Positions 47,273 through 56,032 of a stretch of DNA of 64,000 bases are shown one piece after another. How positions within the stretch are numbered: the stretch's first letter is position 1; each line of letters starts with the position of its first letter. Location: contig NZ_JABFTT010000014.1 of NCBI RefSeq assembly GCF_021404465.1, forward strand, positions 91,510 to 155,509, read 5' to 3'. The DNA is from Billgrantia zhangzhouensis. Its GTDB lineage: Bacteria > Pseudomonadota > Gammaproteobacteria > Pseudomonadales > Halomonadaceae. The notes under the pieces are model-generated. The model did not search any database. It worked only from the letters and a program-made list of their open reading frames with translations, and had not been told where the DNA came from. A program made the translations under genes and the position numbers.

Positions 47273-48195
47273 CGGTTCGACGCCTCACTCTGGTTTGAGG
47301 CCTGGCGCAAGGCCCGATTCAGTTCATGTATTGCTTGCGGCGTGCGCGGGCCAAAGCCCAGGAGCAGCATACCATCCATGGCAATGAGACGGCCGTGCCG
47401 ACCGGCCGGTGTGGCGGCCAGGTCGGGGCGCTGCAGCACACGCTCGGCGTCGCCATCCCCAAGCTGCTCCTGCATCATTACGATCACGTCCGGAGCCAGC
47501 GCCATGACCGCTTCCATGGCCAGCGGCCGGTAGCCCTCAATGTCGCCGGTGACCGGTTGACCTCCCGCCAGGGCGATCATTTGCTCCGCGACGGTTCCCT
47601 TGCCGCCGATGACCATGGGGCCGCTTTCTGCCGAGAGCACGAAGAGCGTGCGCGGCGCCCAATCCGGTGAGGGACGCAGCGCCTCGACCTCCTGTGTGGC
47701 GCTGGCCAGCTCAGCATGAAAGGCCTCGACCAAGGCTTCGGCGGGGGCCTCACGGTCAAGCGTCTCGCCGACGAAGCGGATCTTGGCGGCAACGTCCCGG
47801 TGGGCTTCACCCTGAGGCGCAGGCGCTCGGTGCACGCGGATACCGGCATCTGCCAAGCGTGCGAGAGATGCTTCCGGTCCGGCAAAGTGACTGGCCAGGA
47901 TCACCTCGGGGCGTAGCGACAAGACGCCTTCGGGCGACAGCGTGCGGACGTAACCGATATTGGGCAGGTCTTGCGCGTCGGTGGGAAAGGTGGAGGTGGT
48001 ATCCACACCGACTACCCGCTGTCCTTCACCCAGCGCAAAGACAATCTCGGTGAGATCCCCACCCGCAATGACGATGCGCTCGGCGGCGCTAGCTTGCACG
48101 GTAACCGACCAAGAAAGGATCGTTGGCACGGCCAGGAGCATGTGGAGCAGAAACGCTCGAAAAGCTTGGCCCTGCGTGGTGTGACAATTCGGCAT
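47269..48195 (-). CDS. hmuT: Periplasmic heme-binding protein HmuT
   Basis: Substrate-binding protein of 308 aa with a signal peptide ending near VQASAAERI and a FecB/HmuT core: VIAGGDLTEIVFALGEGQRV, GYVRTLSPEGVLSLRPEVIL. AAAGGAG precedes the ATG. Position before hmuUV and beside a heme-type TonB receptor supports heme as ligand. A Fur-like box lies about 30 bases upstream. Confidence 0.9.
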   Translation of the reverse strand: MPNCHTTQGQAFRAFLLHMLLAVPTILSWSVTVQASAAERIVIAGGDLTEIVFALGEGQRVVGVDTTSTFPTDAQDLPNIGYVRTLSPEGVLSLRPEVILASHFAGPEASLARLADAGIRVHRAPAPQGEAHRDVAAKIRFVGETLDREAPAEALVEAFHAELASATQEVEALRPSPDWAPRTLFVLSAESGPMVIGGKGTVAEQMIALAGGQPVTGDIEGYRPLAMEAVMALAPDVIVMMQEQLGDGDAERVLQRPDLAATPAGRHGRLIAMDGMLLLGFGPRTPQAIHELNRALRQASNQSEASNR

Positions 48196-48223
48196 GATGC
48201 GCTCCTTTATCGCTTCTAACAGG

Positions 48224-48236
48224 AATGGTTGTCATT
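48224..48236 (-). promoter_or_regulatory. Fur-box candidate for hmuTUV
   Basis: On the reverse strand the 13 bases AATGACAACCATT match the Fur core AATGATAATCATT in 11 positions. The site lies just upstream of hmuT. Confidence 0.55.
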
Positions 48237-48339
48237 ATTGTTTGTCGAGGTCAAGCCCGAGGTAATCCAGGTTGCCAATACGGTAAGCAAGTCGACCAAA
48301 AAATGATCTGTGTCATAAGCAGAACAAAGATGTGTTGCA

Positions 48340-48352
48340 AATGATTATTATT
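48340..48352 (+). promoter_or_regulatory. Fur-box candidate for the heme receptor
   Basis: AATGATTATTATT matches the Fur core in 11 of 13 positions, about 40 bases upstream of the receptor start, in an AT-rich stretch of an otherwise GC-rich region. Confidence 0.55.
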
Positions 48353-48393
48353 GGAATTTAGATTTATCATTTTAGCGCCAGACGGGGGTGAAT

Positions 48394-50445
48394 ATGGAAT
48401 GGCCGGCCAAGAGGTGGGGCTTAGGTTTGCTGACGGGGATGCTGGGTGCCTCGGTGCCGTTGCCAGCAGTCGCCACCGACACGCAGTCAATGGCAGAGCA
48501 GCGCCCTGATTCACTGGAGACTCTGGTCGTGCTGGGCACTGGCACGCAGACATCGATATTCGAAAACCCGGCCTCCATCACGGCTCTCGAGAGCCATGAG
48601 CTCCAGCGCAAGCCGACGACAAGCGTGGCGGAGCTGCTGCGTGATGTGCCCGGGGTACGGTTGTTCGATGATGGCACGGCCGGCATGAAGCGAATCAGCA
48701 TTCGTGGCGAGACGTCGCGGCGGGTCACCATCAAGGTCGACGGCCATGCATTGACCGACCATTCGCCCTACGGAACGCCGCTATTGCTCGATCCGTCTGT
48801 CATTGAGCGCATTGAGGTCGTGCGCGGGCCTTCGTCCGTGCTCAGTGGCTCCAACGCCATCGGCGGTGTGGTCAATATCATCACGCGTCGCGGCGGCGAG
48901 GCGCTGCTGGAAGGCAGCATCAGTGCTACCGGCTATTCGGCGACCCGCGGATACCAGACCAGCGCCACCCTGCAGGGGGCGAGTGGCGGTATCGATTGGC
49001 GCATCACTGGTAGCCTAGCCGAGGAAGGTGACCGGCGCACCCCGGAGGGGACGCTCACCCCCTCAAGCCACGAACAGGATCAGCTGTCGGCGCACCTGGG
49101 CTACAGCAGCGGCAACCACTACCTGGCGATCAAGGCGGAGCAGTACCGCCTGGAGGCCGATGTCTACAACCCCACGCCGGCCGGCTTCTCGGCGTTCGAC
49201 ATCCTGCTGCCTCAGCGCGACCTGCGCAAGGTAGGGCTGTTTTACGAGGGAGAGGAGCTGTCGCCGCGCCTCAATCGGGTGGAAGCGAGCGTCTACCATC
49301 AGAGCATCGACCGCTTGTTCGAGAATCGGGCGAGCATGCTCAACGGCATGGCGGTCACCGGCACCAGCGACGATCGCCAGACCACCTATGGCGTCGATAC
49401 TCGCTTCGACCTGGCACTGACCGGGTTGGGGGATACCGTGTTGGGGCTGGAATACCAGAACGACGCTCTGGATACCGACAAGACCTCGGAGGTGTTCATA
49501 CCGTTTCCACCCCCCGGCCAGAGGACCTTCACCGAAACCACGGACGAGGCGCGCATCCAGACACTGTCCGGCTACGTGCAGCAAGCCTGGAGCTTCGGCG
49601 ATGCGACCACCGCCTATTTCGGTGGCCGCGTCTACGCCGTGGAGGCGGAGCTTGAAGCCAGCAGCGACAAGACGCTGGAGCGCAATACTGACACGCGGGC
49701 GCTGGGCTCGCTGGGTCTCGTGCATACCCCCGGAGACAACTGGTCGCTGCGTGCCAACCTGGCCCAGGGCTACTCCTATCCCACCCTGCAGCAGCTATTC
49801 CTGACCACTACGGCAGGAGGTGAGACGGTCGTGGGCAACCCCGAGCTATCGCCGGAGAAGGCCAATACCGTGGAACTGGGCGCTCGCTATCGCGATGGTC
49901 GGTTAACCCTGGATGCCACGCTCTTCCACACCCGTGCCGAGGATTACATCGGCCAGGAAGTAGACAATGTCTCCGGCCCGCAGCCGATCCGCCGCTACGT
50001 CAATATCCACCGGGCCAACACCAGTGGCCTGGAGCTGTTCGGCGAGTATCGCCTGGCATCCACCGACACTGCCCTGTATGTCAACGGCAACTTGCTGCGC
50101 CGCGAGTACGATTTCGGCGAGTCGAAAACCTATGACAGCGGTACACCACGGCTCTCGGGCCGGCTGGGGGTGCGCCAGGACTGGATGCTGACACCTGCAG
50201 TGGGATTGACGGGAGACTTCTTCCTGCGTGGCGAAAGCGAGGCGCGTGAACGCAATGCCGCGAACGAGCTGACCTCTCGCACTGCGGGGTACGGAACGCT
50301 CAACGCCTACCTGGGCCTGCAGTATGCCGACCGCCTCGACGTGGGGCTGAGTCTCGACAACCTGCTCGACAAGCGCTACCGCCCCTACGGCGAACTCACC
50401 GGCGCCGAGCGCAGCGTCACATTGACCACCACTCTGCATTTCTAA
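48394..50445 (+). CDS. TonB-dependent heme/hemoglobin receptor
   Basis: Outer-membrane receptor of 683 aa. A signal peptide is followed by a TonB-box-like LETLVVLGTGT, a plug domain (ELLRDVPGVRLFDDG; IERIEVVRGPSSVLSGSNAIG) and a beta-barrel ending in the terminal aromatic LTTTLHF. FRAP/NPXL-like heme-receptor motifs could be looked for in the barrel; I see GNPELSPEKANTVELG and YRDGRLTLDATLF. It is divergent from hmuTUV and upstream of the anaerobic heme-degradation genes, which points to heme or hemoglobin rather than a siderophore. Confidence 0.87.
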   Translation: MEWPAKRWGLGLLTGMLGASVPLPAVATDTQSMAEQRPDSLETLVVLGTGTQTSIFENPASITALESHELQRKPTTSVAELLRDVPGVRLFDDGTAGMKRISIRGETSRRVTIKVDGHALTDHSPYGTPLLLDPSVIERIEVVRGPSSVLSGSNAIGGVVNIITRRGGEALLEGSISATGYSATRGYQTSATLQGASGGIDWRITGSLAEEGDRRTPEGTLTPSSHEQDQLSAHLGYSSGNHYLAIKAEQYRLEADVYNPTPAGFSAFDILLPQRDLRKVGLFYEGEELSPRLNRVEASVYHQSIDRLFENRASMLNGMAVTGTSDDRQTTYGVDTRFDLALTGLGDTVLGLEYQNDALDTDKTSEVFIPFPPPGQRTFTETTDEARIQTLSGYVQQAWSFGDATTAYFGGRVYAVEAELEASSDKTLERNTDTRALGSLGLVHTPGDNWSLRANLAQGYSYPTLQQLFLTTTAGGETVVGNPELSPEKANTVELGARYRDGRLTLDATLFHTRAEDYIGQEVDNVSGPQPIRRYVNIHRANTSGLELFGEYRLASTDTALYVNGNLLRREYDFGESKTYDSGTPRLSGRLGVRQDWMLTPAVGLTGDFFLRGESEARERNAANELTSRTAGYGTLNAYLGLQYADRLDVGLSLDNLLDKRYRPYGELTGAERSVTLTTTLHF

Positions 50446-50458
50446 GCGAGGGGCCGAC

Positions 50459-51868
50459 ATGACACTAATCTCCTCGACGCGCAGTGGACGACGGCCCGTG
50501 TCTCCGCCTCAGCCACCACGGCTGGATCCTGGGCTGCCCAGGGCGAGCGCGGACCCGATAGCGGAAGCCTTCACTTCCCGCGTGCCGCTGATGCCCTGGC
50601 AGGACAAGCGGCCGGTGCCCCATGCGGAGATGGCAGACACTTGGCGGAGGCTATGTGATTTGCCACCGAGCGCCGGCAAGCGGCTGGCCTACGTGCATGT
50701 GCCCTTCTGCGCCAACCACTGCCTGTTTTGCGGTTTCTATCGCAACAAGTACCGCCACGAGGAGTCGGCGCGCTATGTTCAGGCGCTGATCGACGAAGTG
50801 CGGCGAGACGCCGATATGCAGTGCGTCGGGCAGGCGCCAATCCACGCGCTTTACTTGGGCGGCGGTACTCCCACGGCACTGGAAACCGCCGACCTGGCTC
50901 GACTCATAGAAGCACTGCGCGCCGAACTTCCATTGGCGGCGGACTGCGAACTGACGCTTGAGGGACGTATCCTCCATTTTGATGACGACAAGGTCGATGC
51001 CTGCCTGGATGTCGGCGTCAACCGCATTTCCATTGGCATACAGAGTTTCGATACCGGGGTACGTCAGCGTCAGGGAAGGCGCGCCAGCGGCCCGGAAGCG
51101 GAGCGCTTCATTGGCGATTTGATTGCGCGAGACCGAGCCGCTGTGGTCATCGATCTGATGTATGGCCTGCCGGACCAGGATCTATCCGTTTGGTCTCGAG
51201 ACTTGGCAACCGCTCTCTCGCTCGGACCGGACGGGCTGGATGCCTATTGCCTGGCGCTGTTTCCCGGTACGCCTCTCTATCAAGCGGTCACCAAGGGTAA
51301 GGTCAAGCCACCCGCTACCCTTGCCGAGCAGGGACGCATGTATGCATTGGCCTGTGAGCGGCTGGCCGTGGCCGGCTGGCGCCAAGTGAGCAATAGCCAC
51401 TGGGCAAGCGGCACGCGTGAACGCAACCTCTACAATCTGCTGATCAAGTCCGGGGCTGAGACCCTCGCCTTCGGCTCGGGGGCGGGTGGCAGTCTGGGTC
51501 GCTATAGCTATACCGTCGACGCCGATTTGCAGGGCTACCTTCAGGCTCAGCGCGAGAACCGCAAAGCGATAGCGGGCATGTTGATAAGTGACGAGCAACA
51601 GCCATTGCGCGATTGGGTGGCCGGTCGGTTGGAAACGGCATGGCTCGACGTCGCTGAATTGCTGCGCCGCTGGCCCGGCCTGGTCGCCAGGCGCACCGCC
51701 TTGGAAGCGCTGCTCGATAGCTGGCAGAAGGCTGGTCTGACAGAGCGTCAGGATGATGTCGTGACTCTGACGACGGCGGGGCGTTTCTGGAGCACCAACC
51801 TGATCGCGGGATTCAAGGAGGGGTTTGCCAGCCACAAGGGTGGCTCCTCTACGGCTGATGAGCCGTGA
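50459..51868 (+). CDS. hutW: Radical-SAM heme methyltransferase HutW/ChuW (anaerobic heme degradation)
   Basis: Protein of 469 aa in the HemN/HemW superfamily. The radical-SAM cluster is C84, C88 and C91 in VPFCANHCLFCGF, followed by YLGGGTPTALE and VNRISIGIQSFDTGVRQRQG. ChuW/HutW opens heme under anaerobic conditions to release iron and form anaerobilin. Identity over HemN or HemW is supported by the heme receptor 13 bases upstream and by hutX and a ChuY-like gene downstream. This suits an organism that respires nitrate. Confidence 0.85.
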   Translation: MTLISSTRSGRRPVSPPQPPRLDPGLPRASADPIAEAFTSRVPLMPWQDKRPVPHAEMADTWRRLCDLPPSAGKRLAYVHVPFCANHCLFCGFYRNKYRHEESARYVQALIDEVRRDADMQCVGQAPIHALYLGGGTPTALETADLARLIEALRAELPLAADCELTLEGRILHFDDDKVDACLDVGVNRISIGIQSFDTGVRQRQGRRASGPEAERFIGDLIARDRAAVVIDLMYGLPDQDLSVWSRDLATALSLGPDGLDAYCLALFPGTPLYQAVTKGKVKPPATLAEQGRMYALACERLAVAGWRQVSNSHWASGTRERNLYNLLIKSGAETLAFGSGAGGSLGRYSYTVDADLQGYLQAQRENRKAIAGMLISDEQQPLRDWVAGRLETAWLDVAELLRRWPGLVARRTALEALLDSWQKAGLTERQDDVVTLTTAGRFWSTNLIAGFKEGFASHKGGSSTADEP

Positions 51869-51908
51869 GACGAAACGGCGTGAACTATGAAACGATAAGG
51901 AGAAAAGC

Positions 51909-52451
51909 ATGACAACCGAATCATTGCCCACCAGGGCTGAACGCTTGGAAAAACTGCGCATGCAACTGGCGGAAAACCAGGACGGTATTCTGGAAGCGAT
52001 GGCGTTGCAGCATGGCGTGACGCTGCTCGATGTGGTGCGCTGCCTGCCACATCGCTGTTGGCGCCGTATCGATGGCCAGCATTTCGTTAGCGTGATGCAG
52101 GAGCTTGCCAACTGGGGGGAACTCACCACGATCGTGCATACGGATGGTGTGATCCTCGAATTTACCGGTCCGCTGCCTGGGGGTGAGCTGGGCAAAGGCT
52201 TCTATAACCTCAAGGGAGGTTCAGGACTTAGTGGTCATTTAAAACCCGATTGCTGTAGCGATATCGTTTTCCTTGAACGTCCCTTCATGGGCATGCAAAC
52301 CGCCTCGGTGCAGTTTTTCAGCGCCGGCGGTAACAGCATGTTCAAGGTCTATGTCGGACGTGATGCGTCGCACAGGCTGCGCACCGACCAGATGGAGCGC
52401 TTCGAATCGCTTGCCCTGAGGCTAGCTCGACAAAGCGGGCACGCAGCATGA
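51909..52451 (+). CDS. hutX: Heme utilisation carrier protein HutX/ChuX
   Basis: Cytoplasmic heme-binding protein of 180 aa. The HutX/ChuX pattern is seen in WRRIDGQHFVSVMQELANWG, VILEFTGPLPGGELGKGFYN and ERPFMGMQTASVQFFSAGG. It shuttles heme to the degrading enzyme. AAGGAG is upstream of the ATG, and its stop overlaps the next start by 4 bases. Confidence 0.88.
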   Translation: MTTESLPTRAERLEKLRMQLAENQDGILEAMALQHGVTLLDVVRCLPHRCWRRIDGQHFVSVMQELANWGELTTIVHTDGVILEFTGPLPGGELGKGFYNLKGGSGLSGHLKPDCCSDIVFLERPFMGMQTASVQFFSAGGNSMFKVYVGRDASHRLRTDQMERFESLALRLARQSGHAA

Positions 52452-53113
52452 CTGCGACGCTCATCTTCGGTGCCTCGCGGGGTACCGGCCTCGAGGTGGC
52501 GCGCTGTCTGCGCGAGCGAGACTGTCGGGTCGTTGCCCTCGTGCGCCCGACCAGCGAACAGGCGCCTTTGGTGTCCTTGGGCGTCGAGTGTGTCATCGGC
52601 GATGTGCTCAGTACACACGATGTGCGTAGAGCCTTCCGACGGCTCGGGGATGGAGGCCGCGTGGTCTCGACTCTCTCGGGGTTAACCCCGGAAGGAGTCT
52701 ACACGGACGAGGAGGGCAATCGGCAGGTCATCGAGGTCGCACGCGACTACTCACCGCGGCGCATTATCCTGGTGACCTCGATCGGCTGTGGTGAAATGGC
52801 GCCTTATCGTTCGCCGCGTGCCATCGAGGCCTTCGGACGCGTCGTGGATGCCAAGACGCGAGCCGAGGAGGCGCTTCGTGCCAGCGGGCTGCCCTTCACG
52901 ATCCTTCGACCGGGTGGGCTCAAGAGCGAGCCCGCCACCGGCAGGGGCATATTGAGCACCGACCCTGCCATACATGGCTTCATTCACCGTACCGACCTGG
53001 CCAAGTTGGTAACCACCGTGCTGGATGACCCGAGGACACAGGGTGGTGTCTATGCGGCGGTGGATCGTGATCAGGCCCGCTGCGCCAACCCCATCAATCC
53101 CGTGGTGCTTTGA
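52448..53113 (+). CDS. NAD(P)-binding SDR-like protein, probable anaerobilin reductase (ChuY-like)
   Basis: Atypical short-chain dehydrogenase/NmrA-like protein of 221 aa with an N-terminal Rossmann motif LIFGASRGTGLEVARCL and VTSIGCGEMAPYRS. ChuY in enterobacterial chuWXY operons reduces the linear tetrapyrrole made by ChuW. Same gene order and coupling here (ATGA overlap with hutX) support that role. Confidence 0.78.
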   Translation: MTATLIFGASRGTGLEVARCLRERDCRVVALVRPTSEQAPLVSLGVECVIGDVLSTHDVRRAFRRLGDGGRVVSTLSGLTPEGVYTDEEGNRQVIEVARDYSPRRIILVTSIGCGEMAPYRSPRAIEAFGRVVDAKTRAEEALRASGLPFTILRPGGLKSEPATGRGILSTDPAIHGFIHRTDLAKLVTTVLDDPRTQGGVYAAVDRDQARCANPINPVVL

Positions 53114-53157
53114 CGGGCGACAGGCTGGCGAAGGCATTATCAATGTGATGCCGAGCG

Positions 53158-53183
53158 TGATCTGGTTGGGCATGGAACGGCTG
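53158..53183 (+). repeat. Direct repeat, right copy after the heme module
   Basis: Matches 45382-45407 in 25 of 26 bases. In frame it reads VIWLGMERLLGLG and then TGA (ending 53198), i.e. an alternative end of the TauE-family protein without the rest of a gene. It looks like the displaced original 3' end or a target duplication. Confidence 0.8.
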
Positions 53184-53234
53184 TTGGGATTAGGCTGAAC
53201 ATGAAGGGCTGGCCTAATCGGAAAGGAGTCTGCC

Positions 53235-53663
53235 ATGAACCGTATCTTGTCTGCTTTGCTGCTCGGCTCCCTGCTGCTGTTGACTGGCTGTGCCGGCACC
53301 TGGGACCCGCGGGATAGCGCGACCGAACTGGTGCCCGGCCGATCCTATGAGGTCATGACGGCAGGGCAACGTTACTTCACCTTCACCCTGGATGCTCCCG
53401 CTCGCGTGGTGCTGGAGAGCCACACCTTCCCGGGGGATACCGGGCTGGTGGAACCCGCGGGGCAACTGCTCGATGCCAACGGGCAGGTCGTGGAGCGTGA
53501 CTGGAACAGCGGGCTCAACAGTAATTTCAGGATCGAGCGCCAGTTGGAGCCGGGCGTCTGGTTCCTGCGGGTGACCACGCCGCATGCCAGCCCCAGCTCC
53601 TTCGGAGCGATGGAGCGCGACTACCGCTACTCGGTGCTGCTGAGGATCATCAGGGATGGCTGA
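53235..53663 (+). CDS. Small predicted lipoprotein
   Basis: Protein of 142 aa with a lipoprotein signal (LLGSLLLLTGC, lipid attachment at C19) followed by a beta-rich domain: RYFTFTLDAPARVVLESHTF, ERQLEPGVWFLRVTTPH. The fold resembles pre-peptidase C-type beta-sandwich domains. No specific function is recognised. AAAGGAG precedes the ATG. It lies between the heme module and a convergent TonB receptor. Confidence 0.75.
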   Translation: MNRILSALLLGSLLLLTGCAGTWDPRDSATELVPGRSYEVMTAGQRYFTFTLDAPARVVLESHTFPGDTGLVEPAGQLLDANGQVVERDWNSGLNSNFRIERQLEPGVWFLRVTTPHASPSSFGAMERDYRYSVLLRIIRDG

Positions 53664-53693
53664 TCGCTTGGAGCGATTCCGCTTGGCATGAAC

Positions 53694-53719
53694 GAAAAAG
53701 CCCCGGCCGAGGCCGGGGC
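53694..53719 (-). terminator. Intrinsic terminator of the TonB receptor gene
   Basis: GCCCCGGCC (53700-53708) and GGCCGGGGC (53711-53719) form a GC-rich stem; on the reverse strand it is followed by five T (53699-53695). It lies 35 bases after the receptor stop. Confidence 0.85.
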
Positions 53720-53754
53720 AAGCGATCGAGATAAGCTTGTGCTAGTCGTGTCGG

Positions 53755-55944
53755 TCAGAACTCGTAGGTGGCGGAGAGCCACAGGCTGCGGCGGTCCAGA
53801 TAAGTGCCGCCGATGGACCGGTCGGAGGTGATGTAATCCCAGGCCACGGCGGGGTTGCCCTCGTGGTCCTCATAGAGGGTGCCGGTACCGAAGTTCTTGT
53901 CCAGCAGGTTGTAGATGGTGCCGGTCAGACGCACGTTGTCGGAAAGGCGATAGCTGGAACTCAGGTTGAAGACCTCCCAACTGCTCAGACGATTGCCAGC
54001 GGCTTCATACAGCGCATAGCCCGAGGCGTCACGCGGATTATTGGGATCGGGCAGCCCGCCGGGGAAGCGCTCGCGGGTGCCGTAGTACTCGCCTTCGAGC
54101 GTGGTGCTCCAGCGGTCGTTGATGTTCCAGGTCAGCGAGGCGCTCAGCTTGTGCTCGGGCGCATTGGTCAACACTAGCCCCTGACCATCTTCCGACTTGA
54201 TCTCGCTGTCGGTGTAGGTATAGCCGGCGCGCAGCTCCCAGTTCGGAGCGAAACGATAGCGTGTTTCCAGCTCGATCCCCTGGGTTTCAGCGCGGCTGAT
54301 GTTACGGTTCTGTCCATACTCACCATCGGGGATGGTGGGGTGGTTCTCCTCGGTGATGCTGTCGGCAGAGGCGATGCGATCCTTGAACCGGGTGTGGAAC
54401 AGAGTGGCACTGGCGGTGAAGTCATCCAGGTTATCGTAGATGGCGCCCAACTCGTAGTTGGTGCTCTTTTCCGGCTGCAGGTCCGGGTTGCCGATTTGCA
54501 GATTGGCCCCCTGTCCGGTGACATTGTTGATGCCGTCGCGCAACTGGTTGAGTGTCGGCGTCTTGTAGCCTTGGCTCACGCCACCCTTGAAGGTCCAAGA
54601 GGGATCGGCGTTCCAGACCAGGTAGCCGCGCGGCGTGAAGTGCCCGCCAAAGGCATCATGGTTTTCATAACGTCCGCCCAGGGTCAGCGCCAGATCGTCG
54701 CGCAGCCACCACTCATCCTCTATGAACAGCGCATACTGGGACTCGTCATAACTCTCCGGCGCAATGCCGTCGGTGAGCTCGGCTGTCATGTACTGGCCGC
54801 CGAAGGTGAGCATATGGTCACGCACGTTAGTGGTGAACTTGGTATCGAGCACGGTCTGCTCGTTTTCCAGCGTGCGATCCGAACCGACAATGGGTTCATG
54901 CGGCATTGCCGGGTGCGGATTACCTGGTCCTGCGTTGGGGTGTGGAATGGTGCGCCCCAACGTCTCCGTCATGGCATGAGTGACGCTGGTTTCCCAGGTG
55001 CCGGCGTCATAACGCCCGGTGTAGCCCACCGCGACCTGGTCGCGATGGAAGCGCATCCAGTCTTTATAACCAGGCGTATAGGCAGGGTCAGGGGTGATGC
55101 AGTCGTTACGATCAAGGCCGTCACGGTTGCCCAAGCGGCAATCGGTGTTGTCGTACCACTGCCGGGAACGCTCGGCGTCCAGCCAGAACTCATTGATGTC
55201 ATCGGGCGTGACATTGAGGCGTCCGCCAAAGGAGTAGATTTCCCCTTCCGCCGGGCGCGGGTCTCGGCCCGTGCCCTCCATCAAGCGCTCGGAAGCGCCC
55301 CGGTTATAGACACGGCCACGCAGCTGCAGACCCACGGTATCCTCGACGATGGGGCCGGAGGTATAGAAGCTCAGCGCCTGGGAATTCGGCTCCTCGCGAT
55401 GCTGCTGGAAGGTATTCTCGGCGGTGACCGAACCGCTCCACTCATCGGCGACACGGCGGGTGATGATATTGATCACGCCGCCCATGGCGTCGGAGCCGTA
55501 GAGGGTGGACATGGGGCCGCGAATGATCTCGATCCGCTCGATGGCGGAGAGCGGCGGCATGAAGCTGGTGGAGGTCTCGCCGAAACCGTTGGGGGTCACG
55601 TCGGAGGCGGCGTTCTGACGGCGGCCATCGATCAGGATCAGCGTATAGGCGCTGGACATGCCTCGAATGGAGACATCGAGTCCGCCGGTCTTGCCCACGC
55701 CATCGCGCACGTCCACGCCCGGCACATGGGCGATGGCCTCGGCGATATTGGAGAAGCGGCGCTGCTCCAGCTCCTCGCGGGTGACCACCGAGATGCTGGC
55801 GGGGGCGTCCTGCAGTGCCTGCTCGAAGCCAGCGGCGGTCACCACGATGTTGTCTAGGCGCGCGCCCTCCTGTGCCTGGGCAGCAAGAGCGAGAGGCGTG
55901 CTGGCGATAGCGACGACCAGGGCGGTGCGACGGGAGTGGAGCAT
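53755..55944 (-). CDS. TonB-dependent catecholate-type siderophore receptor (FepA/CirA-like)
   Basis: Outer-membrane receptor of 729 aa: signal peptide to about LAAQAQ, TonB-box region LDNIVVTAAG, plug (IEIIRGPMSTLYGSDAMGGV) and barrel ending in LWLSATYEF. Motifs such as VGKTGGLDVSIRGMSSAYTL recall FepA, PfeA and CirA. It is divergent from the LysR/ABC siderophore cluster and has a Fur box at 55974-55989. The exact siderophore is not predictable. Confidence 0.88.
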   Translation of the reverse strand: MLHSRRTALVVAIASTPLALAAQAQEGARLDNIVVTAAGFEQALQDAPASISVVTREELEQRRFSNIAEAIAHVPGVDVRDGVGKTGGLDVSIRGMSSAYTLILIDGRRQNAASDVTPNGFGETSTSFMPPLSAIERIEIIRGPMSTLYGSDAMGGVINIITRRVADEWSGSVTAENTFQQHREEPNSQALSFYTSGPIVEDTVGLQLRGRVYNRGASERLMEGTGRDPRPAEGEIYSFGGRLNVTPDDINEFWLDAERSRQWYDNTDCRLGNRDGLDRNDCITPDPAYTPGYKDWMRFHRDQVAVGYTGRYDAGTWETSVTHAMTETLGRTIPHPNAGPGNPHPAMPHEPIVGSDRTLENEQTVLDTKFTTNVRDHMLTFGGQYMTAELTDGIAPESYDESQYALFIEDEWWLRDDLALTLGGRYENHDAFGGHFTPRGYLVWNADPSWTFKGGVSQGYKTPTLNQLRDGINNVTGQGANLQIGNPDLQPEKSTNYELGAIYDNLDDFTASATLFHTRFKDRIASADSITEENHPTIPDGEYGQNRNISRAETQGIELETRYRFAPNWELRAGYTYTDSEIKSEDGQGLVLTNAPEHKLSASLTWNINDRWSTTLEGEYYGTRERFPGGLPDPNNPRDASGYALYEAAGNRLSSWEVFNLSSSYRLSDNVRLTGTIYNLLDKNFGTGTLYEDHEGNPAVAWDYITSDRSIGGTYLDRRSLWLSATYEF

Positions 55945-55973
55945 GGAGTCACCTGCTTGGTATGGTTATGTTT

Positions 55974-55989
55974 AATGATATTGATTATC
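55974..55989 (-). promoter_or_regulatory. Fur-box candidate for the TonB receptor
   Basis: AATGATATTGATTATC matches AATGATAATCATTATC in 14 of 16 positions, about 30 bases upstream of the receptor start. Confidence 0.7.
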
Positions 55990-56032
55990 AAGCGCAGATG
56001 ATTCTAATGCGAAAAGTTCCCATTGATGAGGG

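Noticed and set aside
54340..55857. A 505-codon forward frame across the TonB receptor
   Set aside because: It is antisense to a complete receptor gene and has no recognisable domain or credible start.
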